Of a stretch of DNA of 64,000 nucleotides, positions 8,733 through 17,010 are shown in pieces. The stretch is from CAIJXB01 sp964439595 (lineage in GTDB: Bacteria > Chlamydiota > Chlamydiia > Chlamydiales > Rhabdochlamydiaceae), in the NCBI GenBank assembly GCA_964439595.1, contig CAYTOK010000011.1, positions 14,212 to 78,211 on the forward strand. Direction: 5' to 3'. The notes below the pieces were generated by a model that saw nothing but the letters and a program-made list of their open reading frames with translations, did not search any database and had not been told where the DNA came from. Numbering within the stretch: the first letter of the stretch is position 1; every line of letters begins with the position of its first letter. A program made the position numbers and the translations under genes.

Positions 8733-9765
8733 TCCACTCTATAATATCTTTTCGTTGCAAATAAGAAATCGTCTTTATTCTATGCTTACCCATTGCATGA
8801 AATAAAGCAGCTCCATGATCTACCTTACGTCTAAGAATTCTACTAATAATCTTATTTAACCCATCAAGTCCTGGGCTCATTTCTGGGAAAAGGAAACCAT
8901 AAAAATCTCGGAAACACACGCCCTCTTCTAACGGAAAAGCAGCCACCTGATCTATACGATCAAATAAGTCTTGTAAGTTAAAGTCTACCTTCCTTAAAGA
9001 AAAGTACCTTGCCAAATCTTCCTTCAACAAAAGCATATGACTTTGGAGTTTTTGCAGTTCCTCACATGCCCGACTATCTAAAACAGCCCGGTACTGAGGC
9101 CATTCAAAAGCTTGGGTAAGAAAAGGAACATAAAAAATCCCATTTTGATTTGTAGGCTTTTTACTATAACAAAAACTATCTTCCGCATCAAAAAAACGGA
9201 TAAATCCCCTTGTATTCACCCCAATATTCCGACCTACAAGGTCCCTCATTCCTAAAATGTAAGCAAGAAAATGCGCTTTCCAATAAGACACTAAAGAAAC
9301 CTTCCTCACAAGCTGAAACGGGGGGATTCTAGGAGGCTTATCGCCAATAAAGAACTCCTCCATTTTTTGGATAACAACTTTTTTACCCTCAATTTCTATA
9401 GCAAATGCTGGGATAATTACATTAGGAACCCCAAATAAAATAGAAAGCTCCCAAATTATTGCTTCTTTAATATTGTTATTGCTTCTTTTCTTTAAAAGAT
9501 ACCCTTCTCTTTCTTTTAAAAATAGCAACTTATCTTCTAATCCTGCTTGTAACATTTCATTTTGCAAAAACCTGTCGTGTAATAATTGGTTCCTCACCTT
9601 TAAAAAAAAGGTATATCCATCTAAATAGCTTCTTGTTTGCAAAGCGGGAAACTGCTCTATTAGTTCCTGCGTTTTCTCACTAAAGTCCTGATTCCAATCA
9701 GCGTAACTGATGCAGCTTACAAACAAAAAAAACACCACAAAAAGACTTAATAATTTACTTAACAT
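8713..9765 (-). CDS. Exported kinase-fold-like protein, array member 3
   Basis: I place the start at the internal ATG 9765, not the longest frame, because this gives a signal peptide (MLSKLLSLFVVFFLF..., ending ISYA) aligned with the paralogs and an 11-bp overlap with the upstream gene like the other junctions. The product has 350 residues. Conserved elements are DWNQDF after the signal, LLKKR, IKEAIIWELS, VVIQKMEEF, GMRDLVGRNIG and IRFFDAEDSF. This is the same set of candidate Lys, Glu, Asp, Asn and Asp positions as in its neighbours, and their retention across four diverged copies argues for an active ATP- or phosphate-handling site. Target unknown. Confidence 0.6.
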   Translation of the reverse strand: MLSKLLSLFVVFFLFVSCISYADWNQDFSEKTQELIEQFPALQTRSYLDGYTFFLKVRNQLLHDRFLQNEMLQAGLEDKLLFLKEREGYLLKKRSNNNIKEAIIWELSILFGVPNVIIPAFAIEIEGKKVVIQKMEEFFIGDKPPRIPPFQLVRKVSLVSYWKAHFLAYILGMRDLVGRNIGVNTRGFIRFFDAEDSFCYSKKPTNQNGIFYVPFLTQAFEWPQYRAVLDSRACEELQKLQSHMLLLKEDLARYFSLRKVDFNLQDLFDRIDQVAAFPLEEGVCFRDFYGFLFPEMSPGLDGLNKIISRILRRKVDHGAALFHAMGKHRIKTISYLQRKDIIEWIDYYVD

Positions 9766-10813
9766 AAGTATCCACCCACCTTCGCACTGCTTTTTGATCT
9801 CTACTAGAGGCTCTAGAAAAATTACAATTACCGCAAGCAAAAAGAAGAGCCGTGCCATAGCCAACTCTCTTATGAAGGCTCCCGCTAGCTATAGAGCGAA
9901 TCCTTGGAAGCCCCTCCTCCATCTTGGGAAACAAGAAAATATAAAACTGCAAAAAAGAAACTCCCGGCTTAATGAGAAAAGCCCTGACCCTATCTATTCT
10001 TTTTATGATCTCTTCATAAGGAAAATTCAAGTCTCGATGGCTAGCATAAATCCTTATGTCATTTTTAACCTCTTCTAAAGAGCTTATAAAACTCCTTAAA
10101 GAACGTGCCGTACCTTCTGTAAGGGGAGCCTCAAATTGAGGCCAATCAAAAGCCTGGCAGGCAAACTCCACCTTATCTGTTTCTTTCCTTTGCAAAGCGG
10201 CTTTCCCATATAAAAAACTATATTCCAAATCAAATAACCGTATTTGTCCGAGATTATTTATCCCTATATTTCTACCTATTAAATCTTTGAAAGCTAGCAA
10301 ATAGGCAATAATATTAGCCTTCCAATACGTTTCAAGAGACACTAATTGGAGTGTTTCTAAAGGAAGGCCTCCACCAGTTTTTTCTGCATCAACGATAAAA
10401 CGTTCTTTTTTTTGTACAATAACCCTCTTGCCTTCTATTTCAATAGGAAAAGAAGGGACCACACACGCAGATCCCCCTAGAAGGCAAGCAACCTCCCAAG
10501 CAAAGGCTTCTTTTATATTATTTTCTCTTCTCTTCTTACAAATAAGATGCTCTTTTTGCAAAACTATTTGTAGTTTATCTTCCTCTAGCGAATTTCGAAT
10601 TTGATCTAAAAATCTAGAATCTAAAAAAAGGGACTCTCTATGAGCACAAAAGGCCTCGCAAACATCTAAGTACCTCGTTTTTTGCAAGGCGGGGACTTCT
10701 TTTATCAAAGATTGCGATACTGTATCAAAGTCAGTGTTCCAATCAGCACAAAGAAAAGAAGTGCCCATTAATAAAAAAAGAAAATGTCCTATTCGACATA
10801 CCGTTTTTGCCAT
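9755..10813 (-). CDS. Exported kinase-fold-like protein, array member 2
   Basis: The 352-residue paralog has a signal peptide (about 1-22, ending FLCA) and the family start DWNTDFD. Visible conserved blocks are ICKKRRENNIKEAFAWEVA, VPSFPIEIEGKRVIVQKKERF, AFKDLIGRNIGINNLG and IRLFDLEYSF. In the last block the DAE of the other copies is DLE, which still preserves the candidate metal-binding Asp and the Glu two residues later. The C-terminal 100 residues are predicted helical and end in a conserved RRWVDTYVK-like tail shared with the other copies. It overlaps its upstream neighbour by 25 bp. Confidence 0.6.
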   Translation of the reverse strand: MAKTVCRIGHFLFLLMGTSFLCADWNTDFDTVSQSLIKEVPALQKTRYLDVCEAFCAHRESLFLDSRFLDQIRNSLEEDKLQIVLQKEHLICKKRRENNIKEAFAWEVACLLGGSACVVPSFPIEIEGKRVIVQKKERFIVDAEKTGGGLPLETLQLVSLETYWKANIIAYLLAFKDLIGRNIGINNLGQIRLFDLEYSFLYGKAALQRKETDKVEFACQAFDWPQFEAPLTEGTARSLRSFISSLEEVKNDIRIYASHRDLNFPYEEIIKRIDRVRAFLIKPGVSFLQFYIFLFPKMEEGLPRIRSIASGSLHKRVGYGTALLFACGNCNFSRASSRDQKAVRRWVDTYVK

Positions 10814-11832
10814 TTTTTCATTACCTCTTTCTGCTTAGAAGAAAGTTTACTTGGATCTTGTCTTTGACAAATAAAAAAAAGAGAAGATCCGTCACCTACC
10901 CTTCTTCCTAAAATAGAAGAAACCATGTTATTAAGCTCATCTAATCCCTCACCTAGTTTTGGATAGAGATAAGAAAAAAAGTCTCGAAAACTTCTACCTT
11001 CTTCTAGTGAAAATAGCCGGATCTTATCCAATCGATACCGCATTCCTGCCTCATCAAATAAAAAACCACGACACTCTCTATATGTTTTTAAATCCTCTTC
11101 AAAAGAAGATAGACTCGCTATATACTCCCCCAAAGAAGTAGCTGTTTTCTGATCTAGAGGAGTCTTATACTGAGGCCACTCAAAAGATTCCATAAGAAAC
11201 CCCACCTTAAAAGAGGGCTCGCTTAACCTAGGCGCATTATAATATTTAAAACTAGATTCCGTATCAAAAAAACGAATCTTCCCACTCGGGCTAATTCCAA
11301 TATTTCTCCCGACAAGATCTCCTAACCCTAAAATATAGGCAACTAAATGAGAGCGCCAGTAGTTTTCTAAAGAAACCTTCGCCATAAGAGCCTTTGGAGG
11401 AGTCCTCGTCTCTTTATCTGCAAATGTAAAAGTCTCTTTTTTTTGGATAACAACAACTTTATCTGCTACTGCAATAGGGAAAGAAGGAACAATAAACTCC
11501 GAGGCTCCTAAAAGATACGAAAGCTCCCACACATATACTTCTCTAATTACATTATGGGCCCTTTTTTTTAGAATAACATCTTTTTCAGGGAAATCCTTAA
11601 ATAGAATCAATTTTTTAATGTCCGACAGTTTCTTTACCCGATACTCGAGTAAAGGATCATTCAATAACTCGGATCTTCTTTTACCAAAAAAAGAAAGAGA
11701 ATTTAGATAATCCCTTTCTTGTAATTCTGGCAAGGCCTCTATAAGAGCTAGTGTCTGTTCGTCAAATTCCTGATTCCACTCTGCATGTAGAAAAGAACCC
11801 AACACTAAAAAAACATAAATAAATAATTTCAT
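10789..11832 (-). CDS. Exported kinase-fold-like protein, array member 1 (promoter-proximal)
   Basis: This is the first gene of the four-gene minus-strand operon. The 347-residue product has a short signal peptide (MKLFIYVFLVLGSFLHA) followed by EWNQEFDEQTL. Conserved blocks are VILKKRAHNVIREVYVWELS, VPSFPIAVADKVVVIQKKE, GLGDLVGRNIGISPSG and IRFFDTESSF. An AAGGAC Shine-Dalgarno (plus-strand 11837-11842) and a TATAAT box (11857-11862) precede the ATG. Here the putative DFG-like motif is DTE. The tight overlaps through all four genes imply a single transcript and coordinated dose. The kinase-like assignment is from motif order only. Confidence 0.6.
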   Translation of the reverse strand: MKLFIYVFLVLGSFLHAEWNQEFDEQTLALIEALPELQERDYLNSLSFFGKRRSELLNDPLLEYRVKKLSDIKKLILFKDFPEKDVILKKRAHNVIREVYVWELSYLLGASEFIVPSFPIAVADKVVVIQKKETFTFADKETRTPPKALMAKVSLENYWRSHLVAYILGLGDLVGRNIGISPSGKIRFFDTESSFKYYNAPRLSEPSFKVGFLMESFEWPQYKTPLDQKTATSLGEYIASLSSFEEDLKTYRECRGFLFDEAGMRYRLDKIRLFSLEEGRSFRDFFSYLYPKLGEGLDELNNMVSSILGRRVGDGSSLFFICQRQDPSKLSSKQKEVMKKWQKRYVE

Positions 11833-11836
11833 AATC

Positions 11837-11862
11837 GTCCTTTAAAGATGTGCGACATTATA
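11837..11862 (-). promoter_or_regulatory. -10 box and ribosome binding site of the four-gene array
   Basis: On the minus strand a perfect TATAAT occupies 11857-11862 and AAGGAC 11837-11842, five bases before the ATG at 11832. I could not settle on a -35 box; T-rich tracts lie at the expected distance. The upstream terminator at 12011-12038 isolates this unit from the porin gene. Confidence 0.45.
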
Positions 11863-12010
11863 AAATAGGTTCTCTTTAAAAAAAAGTAAAGTTTCCATGC
11901 GTTTTTTGTCTTTACTTCAAAAGACCTGGCTCTTTTAAAAAAAATCAATCTCAACAATCACACCATCTTCTTAACAAGTCTTCCCATTTTTCACTAAAAA
12001 AGTCCAAAAA

Positions 12011-12038
12011 AAAAGAGGGGGAAAAATCCCCCTCTTTT
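12011..12038 (-). terminator. Strong intrinsic terminator of the minus-strand porin gene
   Basis: A perfect 11-bp stem is formed by 12011-12021 and 12028-12038 (AAAAGAGGGGG / CCCCCTCTTTT) with a six-base loop, flanked by A and T runs on both sides. On the minus strand it reads GC-rich stem then T run, a textbook Rho-independent terminator 25 bp after the porin stop. It could also work on the plus strand. Confidence 0.85.
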
Positions 12039-12062
12039 TTATCATACAATTGAAACTTTAAA

Positions 12063-12905
12063 TTAGAAATCGAAACGAAGTCCAACGTTAAGTCCTTGAA
12101 GATAATCATTACCAAAGTTGCTACCAGCTCCAGCAAATTGATTCCAATATATATTGAAATCATAAGATACAGTAAGATCAAAATGGAAATCGTTCATATC
12201 TCCAAAATAAGATCCCCATCCTAAACCTAAGGAAGTCTCTGTAACAGCTCTTAGTGTGTTATAGTCATTAGAACCTTTTCTTTCTGTATAACGAGTGTAC
12301 AGAACGCTTTGTGACATATCACCAATTAAGCGGAAACCACTACCAAGTAACCAGTTACTATCAAAACCAAAACGTGGTCCAACAGCCCATGATTTTTGAT
12401 GACCTTCGAATTCATCCGAAATCCAAAGCCCTCTAAGTGCTGTACTAAAATCAGCAGTTAAACTTTTACCAAAGTAAAAAGGTCTGCTAAATCCAAGATG
12501 TGCATCATTATAGCTGAATTTATGAGAATCATGATTTCCAGAATTTTGGTACCATGTGTACTGTCCTTCTAGATTCCAATCATCCATTCCTTTCATATCT
12601 ATTCCAAGTCCTACTTGGAAACCACTTGAATAAGAAGCGTCTTCAGAAATACCATCCGCTTCTCTATTTAAATGCCAGTAAATGTAATCTGCTGTCAAAT
12701 ACATGTCATAACCATCGGCAATCACATAATTAGCGCTTTGGTTATATCCACCAGGTAATTGACCAGCCATAACTTCTTCTCCAGCTACATAAGTAGATGC
12801 GGCTGGTGCTGCATGGCCTCCTGCCATAGGTTGGTCTGCTTGCACAGCAAATGGAACCATTGCTCCAACTACTGCTAAAGCTACTGTCAGTTCTTTTCTT
12901 AACAT
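12063..12905 (-). CDS. Outer membrane porin, MOMP-like / Lpg1974 family-related
   Basis: The 280-residue protein has a signal peptide (about 1-23, ending VQA) and a C terminus ending LRFDF, the terminal aromatic signal for BAM insertion. Blocks align with the two porins on its right: YLTADYIYW (others: FFTADWLIW, FIEADWLYW), SGFQVGLGIDMKGMDDWNLEGQYTW and the central WAVGPRFGFDSNW. These are landmarks of Legionella OMP/Lpg1974-type barrels used as major porins in several non-Chlamydiaceae Chlamydiae. A perfect AGGAGG Shine-Dalgarno (plus-strand 12911-12916) and a strong terminator suggest high expression. It is smaller than the other two (280 versus 365 and 376 residues). Confidence 0.75.
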   Translation of the reverse strand: MLRKELTVALAVVGAMVPFAVQADQPMAGGHAAPAASTYVAGEEVMAGQLPGGYNQSANYVIADGYDMYLTADYIYWHLNREADGISEDASYSSGFQVGLGIDMKGMDDWNLEGQYTWYQNSGNHDSHKFSYNDAHLGFSRPFYFGKSLTADFSTALRGLWISDEFEGHQKSWAVGPRFGFDSNWLLGSGFRLIGDMSQSVLYTRYTERKGSNDYNTLRAVTETSLGLGWGSYFGDMNDFHFDLTVSYDFNIYWNQFAGAGSNFGNDYLQGLNVGLRFDF

Positions 12906-13323
12906 ACTTTCCTCCTAGGAAGTTTTTTTATTCGTAATCATTTCTAAGGATCCCGCTCTTTTTTACACCTAAGCAAAAAAGGCTTTTGAGCATTTTCCCC
13001 TTTAAATTTAGAAGGTAAGAAATTTCGATTTAAAAAAAAACAAAAAAATTTTCAAACCCCATTTTTTTTTTAATTCCACCCTAGGAAAATTTAAAAAAAA
13101 ATCAGAAAAACCCATTTTCTTAGTGCTTAAAAGGCACTTTTTTTGTATCCTTTATTACGTTTATTTTTTTTAAAAAAAAGAAAAAAACCAAATAGACAAG
13201 TTGAATTTGTGGCCAATACACCGATTTTTGTACGCCTTAAAGCACAAAAAAATAAGTTATTTGCAATTAATTACCAAAATAACTAAACAGAAGATTTAGA
13301 TAGCATAACATAATGGAGTACTC
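12906..13323. other. 418-bp divergent AT-rich control region between porin genes
   Basis: No gene is visible. Long A and T homopolymer tracts fill 13020-13100 and 13140-13190 and probably confer intrinsic curvature. A small hairpin AGTGC/GCACT (13122-13126, 13134-13138) followed directly by a T run to about 13144 looks like a compact terminator on the plus strand with no gene upstream of it. Shine-Dalgarno sequences for both flanking genes are present at the edges (minus 12911-12916; plus GGAG just before the ATG at 13324). I could not fix promoter boxes with confidence. Confidence 0.55.
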
Positions 13324-14421
13324 ATGCCTCGTTTTTCGATATCAACTAAATCATTACTAACCTCCATAGCTCTTTCTTTTAATCTCCACTCTGAAATCAC
13401 ATCCATTCAGGAGCCTCCTGTACTACCCTCTGCAAGGCCGATAGCCCTAAAAAGCCACAACTTATTTATCGAAGCAGATTGGCTATATTGGAAAGCAAAT
13501 GAAACAGGCCTCAGTTACGCTTTAAAACAAGACGGATTTAATGAAAACAAACCGCAGATCATGAATATAGGAAGTGTAGCCAACCCGAAATTCGACTGGG
13601 AATCAGGTTTCCGACTAGGTTTAGGCTGCAATATCCCTTATGATAGCTGGGATCTTAGTCTAATATGGACATGGAATGAAGGAAAAGCAAAAGACTCTCA
13701 ATCTTCTCAAGAAGATGGCTCCCCTGCTGTTTACCCCTCCTTCATACATCCAAATGCCTATAATGACGAGAACATATTCTCTTGCTTCAAAGCAAATAGC
13801 GATCTGTTGATACATCTTAACATGTTAGATCTAGACTTAGGCAGACAATTTAAAACAGGAAAATGGCTCTCCTTACGTCCCCACTTAGGTATTAGAACTG
13901 TCTGGATAGATCAGTCCTATGATGTAAAGTATGAAGACCTCTATAGCTACAATTTAAAGAAAAAAAAGCTTAAATTCGTTTTAGATGAATATCTAACACA
14001 CATGATCAACAATTTTTGGGGTATCGGGATTCAAGGAGGATTAGACTCTCAATGGATGATCAAAGGAGACATCAGTATATTTGGCAACTTAACAACAGCC
14101 TTACTATATGGCGTCTTTGATACTTCATATACAGAAAGTTTCCTCTTAAAAGAAGTAACAGATGGGACTACTCTTTCAGAAGAAAATAATTTCCACGCAG
14201 GGAGAGCTATTCTCGATCTACAAATGGGATTAAGATGGAGCTCTAGCTTCTTTAAAGAGAAAATCAGATTCCTCATACAAGGGGGATGGGAACACCACGC
14301 ATTTTTCTCACAAAATCAATTCATGCGATTTGTAGACGGACAAAATTGGGGAAATTTCACTCAAAACCAAGGGGATGTTTATTTTCAAGGTTGGATGGGG
14401 TCTGCCCGCATTTACTTCTAA
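13324..14421 (+). CDS. Outer membrane porin, Lpg1974 (Legionella OMP) family
   Basis: The 365-residue protein has an N-terminal signal segment (about 1-22, ending NLHSE) and ends SARIYF, a barrel-type C terminus. Characteristic blocks are LFIEADWLYWKANETGLSYA, FDWESGFRLGLGCN, DSWDLSLIWTWNEG, a long variable loop, then LDLDLGRQF...LSLRPHLGIRTVWIDQSYDV and NNFWGIGIQGGLDSQW. The order matches the next gene almost block for block, so the two are a duplicated pair. It likely forms an outer membrane pore. GGAG lies just upstream of the ATG. No clear terminator separates it from the next porin gene. Confidence 0.82.
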   Translation: MPRFSISTKSLLTSIALSFNLHSEITSIQEPPVLPSARPIALKSHNLFIEADWLYWKANETGLSYALKQDGFNENKPQIMNIGSVANPKFDWESGFRLGLGCNIPYDSWDLSLIWTWNEGKAKDSQSSQEDGSPAVYPSFIHPNAYNDENIFSCFKANSDLLIHLNMLDLDLGRQFKTGKWLSLRPHLGIRTVWIDQSYDVKYEDLYSYNLKKKKLKFVLDEYLTHMINNFWGIGIQGGLDSQWMIKGDISIFGNLTTALLYGVFDTSYTESFLLKEVTDGTTLSEENNFHAGRAILDLQMGLRWSSSFFKEKIRFLIQGGWEHHAFFSQNQFMRFVDGQNWGNFTQNQGDVYFQGWMGSARIYF

Positions 14422-14598
14422 AAAAGCGCCTAAAACACATTATAGAAGCAATTTAAAAAGATTGCATCGCGCTTAGAATTCTTCAAATAAAACTTTTTCA
14501 CAAAAGACACTACCTTTTTTTTCCCCAATTCTGTAAATTCGTATTATGCTGACGTTTTTTTGTTAAGCAGACTAACTTATCTAGAGGACTTCTTTATT

Positions 14599-15729
14599 AT
14601 GAAAAAAAATACAATCGTTATGGGCTTACTCTCTGCCCTCTCTTTTGCTAGTGTCGGACATTTACAAGCTGAAGTGTCTGATGCACAAGTGCGCAATTTA
14701 GAAAACAGAGTGAACGTGCTTGAACAAAAAAAGGGAGCTAATGCGATGGTTAATCCATCAGGCCGCCCTCAAGTACGCGACGGTGCAGACATTTTCTTTA
14801 CGGCAGACTGGCTTATTTGGCAAGCCCATGAAAATGGCCTTGGTTACACTGTAAAAGGTGATGCTGATCACTCTACTTCTTCTGCTCTTTACAACTCTTC
14901 CGTAAAAAACATGCATTTTGATTGGGACTTCGGATTCCGCGTAGGACTCGGTTGGAATACTCCTCATGACGGTTGGGACGTAACAACTAACTGGACTTGG
15001 TTTCGCACTAAGGCGCATGACAGCCACGCTGTAGATGGAGACAAAATTCTACGACCAACTTTCAACTATTCTCCTGCAGAAGGAACTGTAGCAGATCCTA
15101 TTATAGGGTATTTACATACGAACAGTCAATTACACCTTCACCTTAACCTGATTGACCTCGAACTCGGCAGAGAATTTTTCGTAAGCAAATGGGTGACACT
15201 ACGTCCTTTTATAGGACTTAGAAACGGTTGGGTTCACCAAAAACTCGTCACTACATTTACACATGCAAAATCTGCTGGAGCCCAAACAGGCACCGCTAGT
15301 AAATTAGTCAACAACTTCTGGGGTATCGGCCCTAAAGCTGGACTCAATACACAATGGGGCCTAGGTTACGGCTTTAGCCTTATTGGAAATGCGAATTGTT
15401 CCTTACTATACGGCTTCTTTCATTTAGAAAACCGCCAAGATAAACTGTTTGAAAATGGCGATGTCGGCGTTAATGTAAATAACAGAGACAGCGTTCGTGT
15501 TGGACGAGCTATTGGCGAATTAGCCTTGGGTCTACGTTGGGATACCATGTTTGCCGATGATAGATGCCATTTTGGTATCCAAGGTGGCTGGGAAAATCTT
15601 ATGCTATTTGGATTTAATCAATTCAAACATTTCATTGGAACAACCGATAGAAACGCAGGATCTTTTGTAGCAAATCAAGGAGACCTCACCTTCCAAGGTT
15701 GGACTCTTTCTGCTAGACTAGACTTCTAA
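14599..15729 (+). CDS. Outer membrane porin, Lpg1974 (Legionella OMP) family, with N-terminal coiled coil
   Basis: I start at the ATG 14599 with AGAGGAC upstream; the longer frame needs a TTG and has no support. The 376-residue product has a clean signal peptide ending LQA. Mature residues begin EVSDAQVRNLENRVNVLEQK, a short heptad segment that precedes the barrel in several Legionella/chlamydial members and may form a trimeric periplasmic coiled coil. Barrel blocks are FFTADWLIWQAHENGLGYTV, FDWDFGFRVGLGWN, DGWDVTTNWTW, IDLELGREFF, LRPFIGLRNGWVHQ and NNFWGIGPKAGLN. It ends LSARLDF. A strong terminator follows. It is possibly the most abundant porin of the three. Confidence 0.85.
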   Translation: MKKNTIVMGLLSALSFASVGHLQAEVSDAQVRNLENRVNVLEQKKGANAMVNPSGRPQVRDGADIFFTADWLIWQAHENGLGYTVKGDADHSTSSALYNSSVKNMHFDWDFGFRVGLGWNTPHDGWDVTTNWTWFRTKAHDSHAVDGDKILRPTFNYSPAEGTVADPIIGYLHTNSQLHLHLNLIDLELGREFFVSKWVTLRPFIGLRNGWVHQKLVTTFTHAKSAGAQTGTASKLVNNFWGIGPKAGLNTQWGLGYGFSLIGNANCSLLYGFFHLENRQDKLFENGDVGVNVNNRDSVRVGRAIGELALGLRWDTMFADDRCHFGIQGGWENLMLFGFNQFKHFIGTTDRNAGSFVANQGDLTFQGWTLSARLDF

Positions 15730-15743
15730 AACAAGTAATGCTA

Positions 15744-15774
15744 GGTAACCTCGAACTTCTCGAGGTTACCTTTT
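15744..15774 (+). terminator. Strong intrinsic terminator after the porin gene
   Basis: GGTAACCTCGA at 15744-15754 pairs perfectly with TCGAGGTTACC at 15760-15770 (11 bp, five-base loop), followed by TTTT. It lies 14 bp after the porin stop and just beyond the 3' end of convergent sufS. The T run favours the plus strand. Confidence 0.85.
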
Positions 15775-15777
15775 CCT

Positions 15778-17010
15778 TTAACCATCTCCCCGTAAAATCC
15801 CTACAACTTCCTTTAGAGCCAGAATAAACCGATCTATTTCTTCTAAAGTATTATAAACAGCAAAAGAAACTCTTATAGTAGAGCTTACCCCAAACCTTCT
15901 TAAGGCAGGCTGAGCACAAAGATGGCCCGTTCTTACAGAAATGCCTCTCGTATCAAGTAGCGTACCTACATCCAAAGAGTGACACCCCTCACAGTTAAAA
16001 CTAATAATAGAAGATCTATGCCTAGGCTTAGATAAAAAGTGGATACCCGGTATCTTTGCTAAAGAAGCTAGTGCATACTCTGTTAGAGTCTTTTCCCAGG
16101 CCTCCACTTTATCAAGACCTATTTTATGCATAAAACCAATAGCTGCATGCAATCCCATGGTAGCTGCAATATTAGGAGTCCCCGCTTCAAAGCGTAAAGG
16201 AGGACCTTGATAGGTTGTTTTCTCAAAAGACACGCTACGAATCATATCCCCCCCTCCTTGATAAGGAGGCATAGATTCTAGTAAATGCTTTTTACCATAC
16301 AGTATGCCAATACCTGTTGGCCCATACATTTTATGCCCTGAAAATACTAAAAAATCTACGTCAAGCCTCTGAACATCGATCCTCATATGAGAAATAGCCT
16401 GCGCTGCATCAATCAATACTTTCGCTCCAAATTCGTGAGCAAGGCGCACAACTTCAGCTACAGGGTGAATTACACCTGTTGCATTTGCAATATAGGCAAG
16501 AGATACCAATTTCACTCTAGAAGAAAGCATTTTAACAAACTGCTCTAATGCAATCTCTCCTCCATCATCAACGGGAATTACCTGTAAAGTAGCCCCGGTC
16601 TCAGCACAAAGCATTTGCCAGGGAACAATATTAGAATGGTGCTCTGTTTCTACTATAAGAATTTCATCCCCTTCTCGTAAAAAAGCTTTTCCATAAGAGA
16701 AGGCAACTAAATTAATTGACTCCGTTGTCCCTTTCGTAAAAATAACTTCAGAAGATTCCTTTGCTCCAATAAACTGCCGGACAAGCTCTCTTGTAGCGTC
16801 ATATTTAGCTGTAGCTTCTCTTGCTAACGAATAAATTGCCCTATGTACAGTCCCACATTCTTCAGAAAAATACTTTGTCATTGCTGTGATTACTTCTTGA
16901 GGCTTTTGTGAAGTTGCCGCAGAATCAAAATAAATACAAGGCAGGTTTTTCTCTTTAGCAAATAAAGGAAATTCCTTTCTTACATCGGTTAAGTCAACTA
17001 CTTCAGACAT
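15778..17010 (-). CDS. sufS: SufS cysteine desulfurase
   Basis: This PLP enzyme releases sulfur from cysteine for Fe-S cluster assembly. The 410-residue length matches SufS/CsdA (group II). Key residues are the PLP lysine K227 in SGHKMYGPTG, H123 in ETEHHSNIVPW that stacks on PLP, and the sulfur-accepting C365 in VRTGHLCAQP, in the RxGxxCA form diagnostic of SufS rather than IscS. It is the last gene of sufB-sufC-sufD-sufS, overlapping sufD by 13 bp. No SufE or SufU is nearby, so the sulfur acceptor must be encoded elsewhere or be dispensed with. Confidence 0.95.
   Translation of the reverse strand: MSEVVDLTDVRKEFPLFAKEKNLPCIYFDSAATSQKPQEVITAMTKYFSEECGTVHRAIYSLAREATAKYDATRELVRQFIGAKESSEVIFTKGTTESINLVAFSYGKAFLREGDEILIVETEHHSNIVPWQMLCAETGATLQVIPVDDGGEIALEQFVKMLSSRVKLVSLAYIANATGVIHPVAEVVRLAHEFGAKVLIDAAQAISHMRIDVQRLDVDFLVFSGHKMYGPTGIGILYGKKHLLESMPPYQGGGDMIRSVSFEKTTYQGPPLRFEAGTPNIAATMGLHAAIGFMHKIGLDKVEAWEKTLTEYALASLAKIPGIHFLSKPRHRSSIISFNCEGCHSLDVGTLLDTRGISVRTGHLCAQPALRRFGVSSTIRVSFAVYNTLEEIDRFILALKEVVGILRGDG

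Noticed and set aside
9766..9864. N-terminal extension of 33 residues on array member 3
   Set aside because: The extension has no paralog counterpart, precedes the real signal peptide and overlaps the upstream gene by over 100 bp.
11951..12181. 76-codon minus-strand frame overlapping the end of the porin gene
   Set aside because: It spans the strong terminator and lies in another frame of the porin coding region; there is no ribosome binding site.
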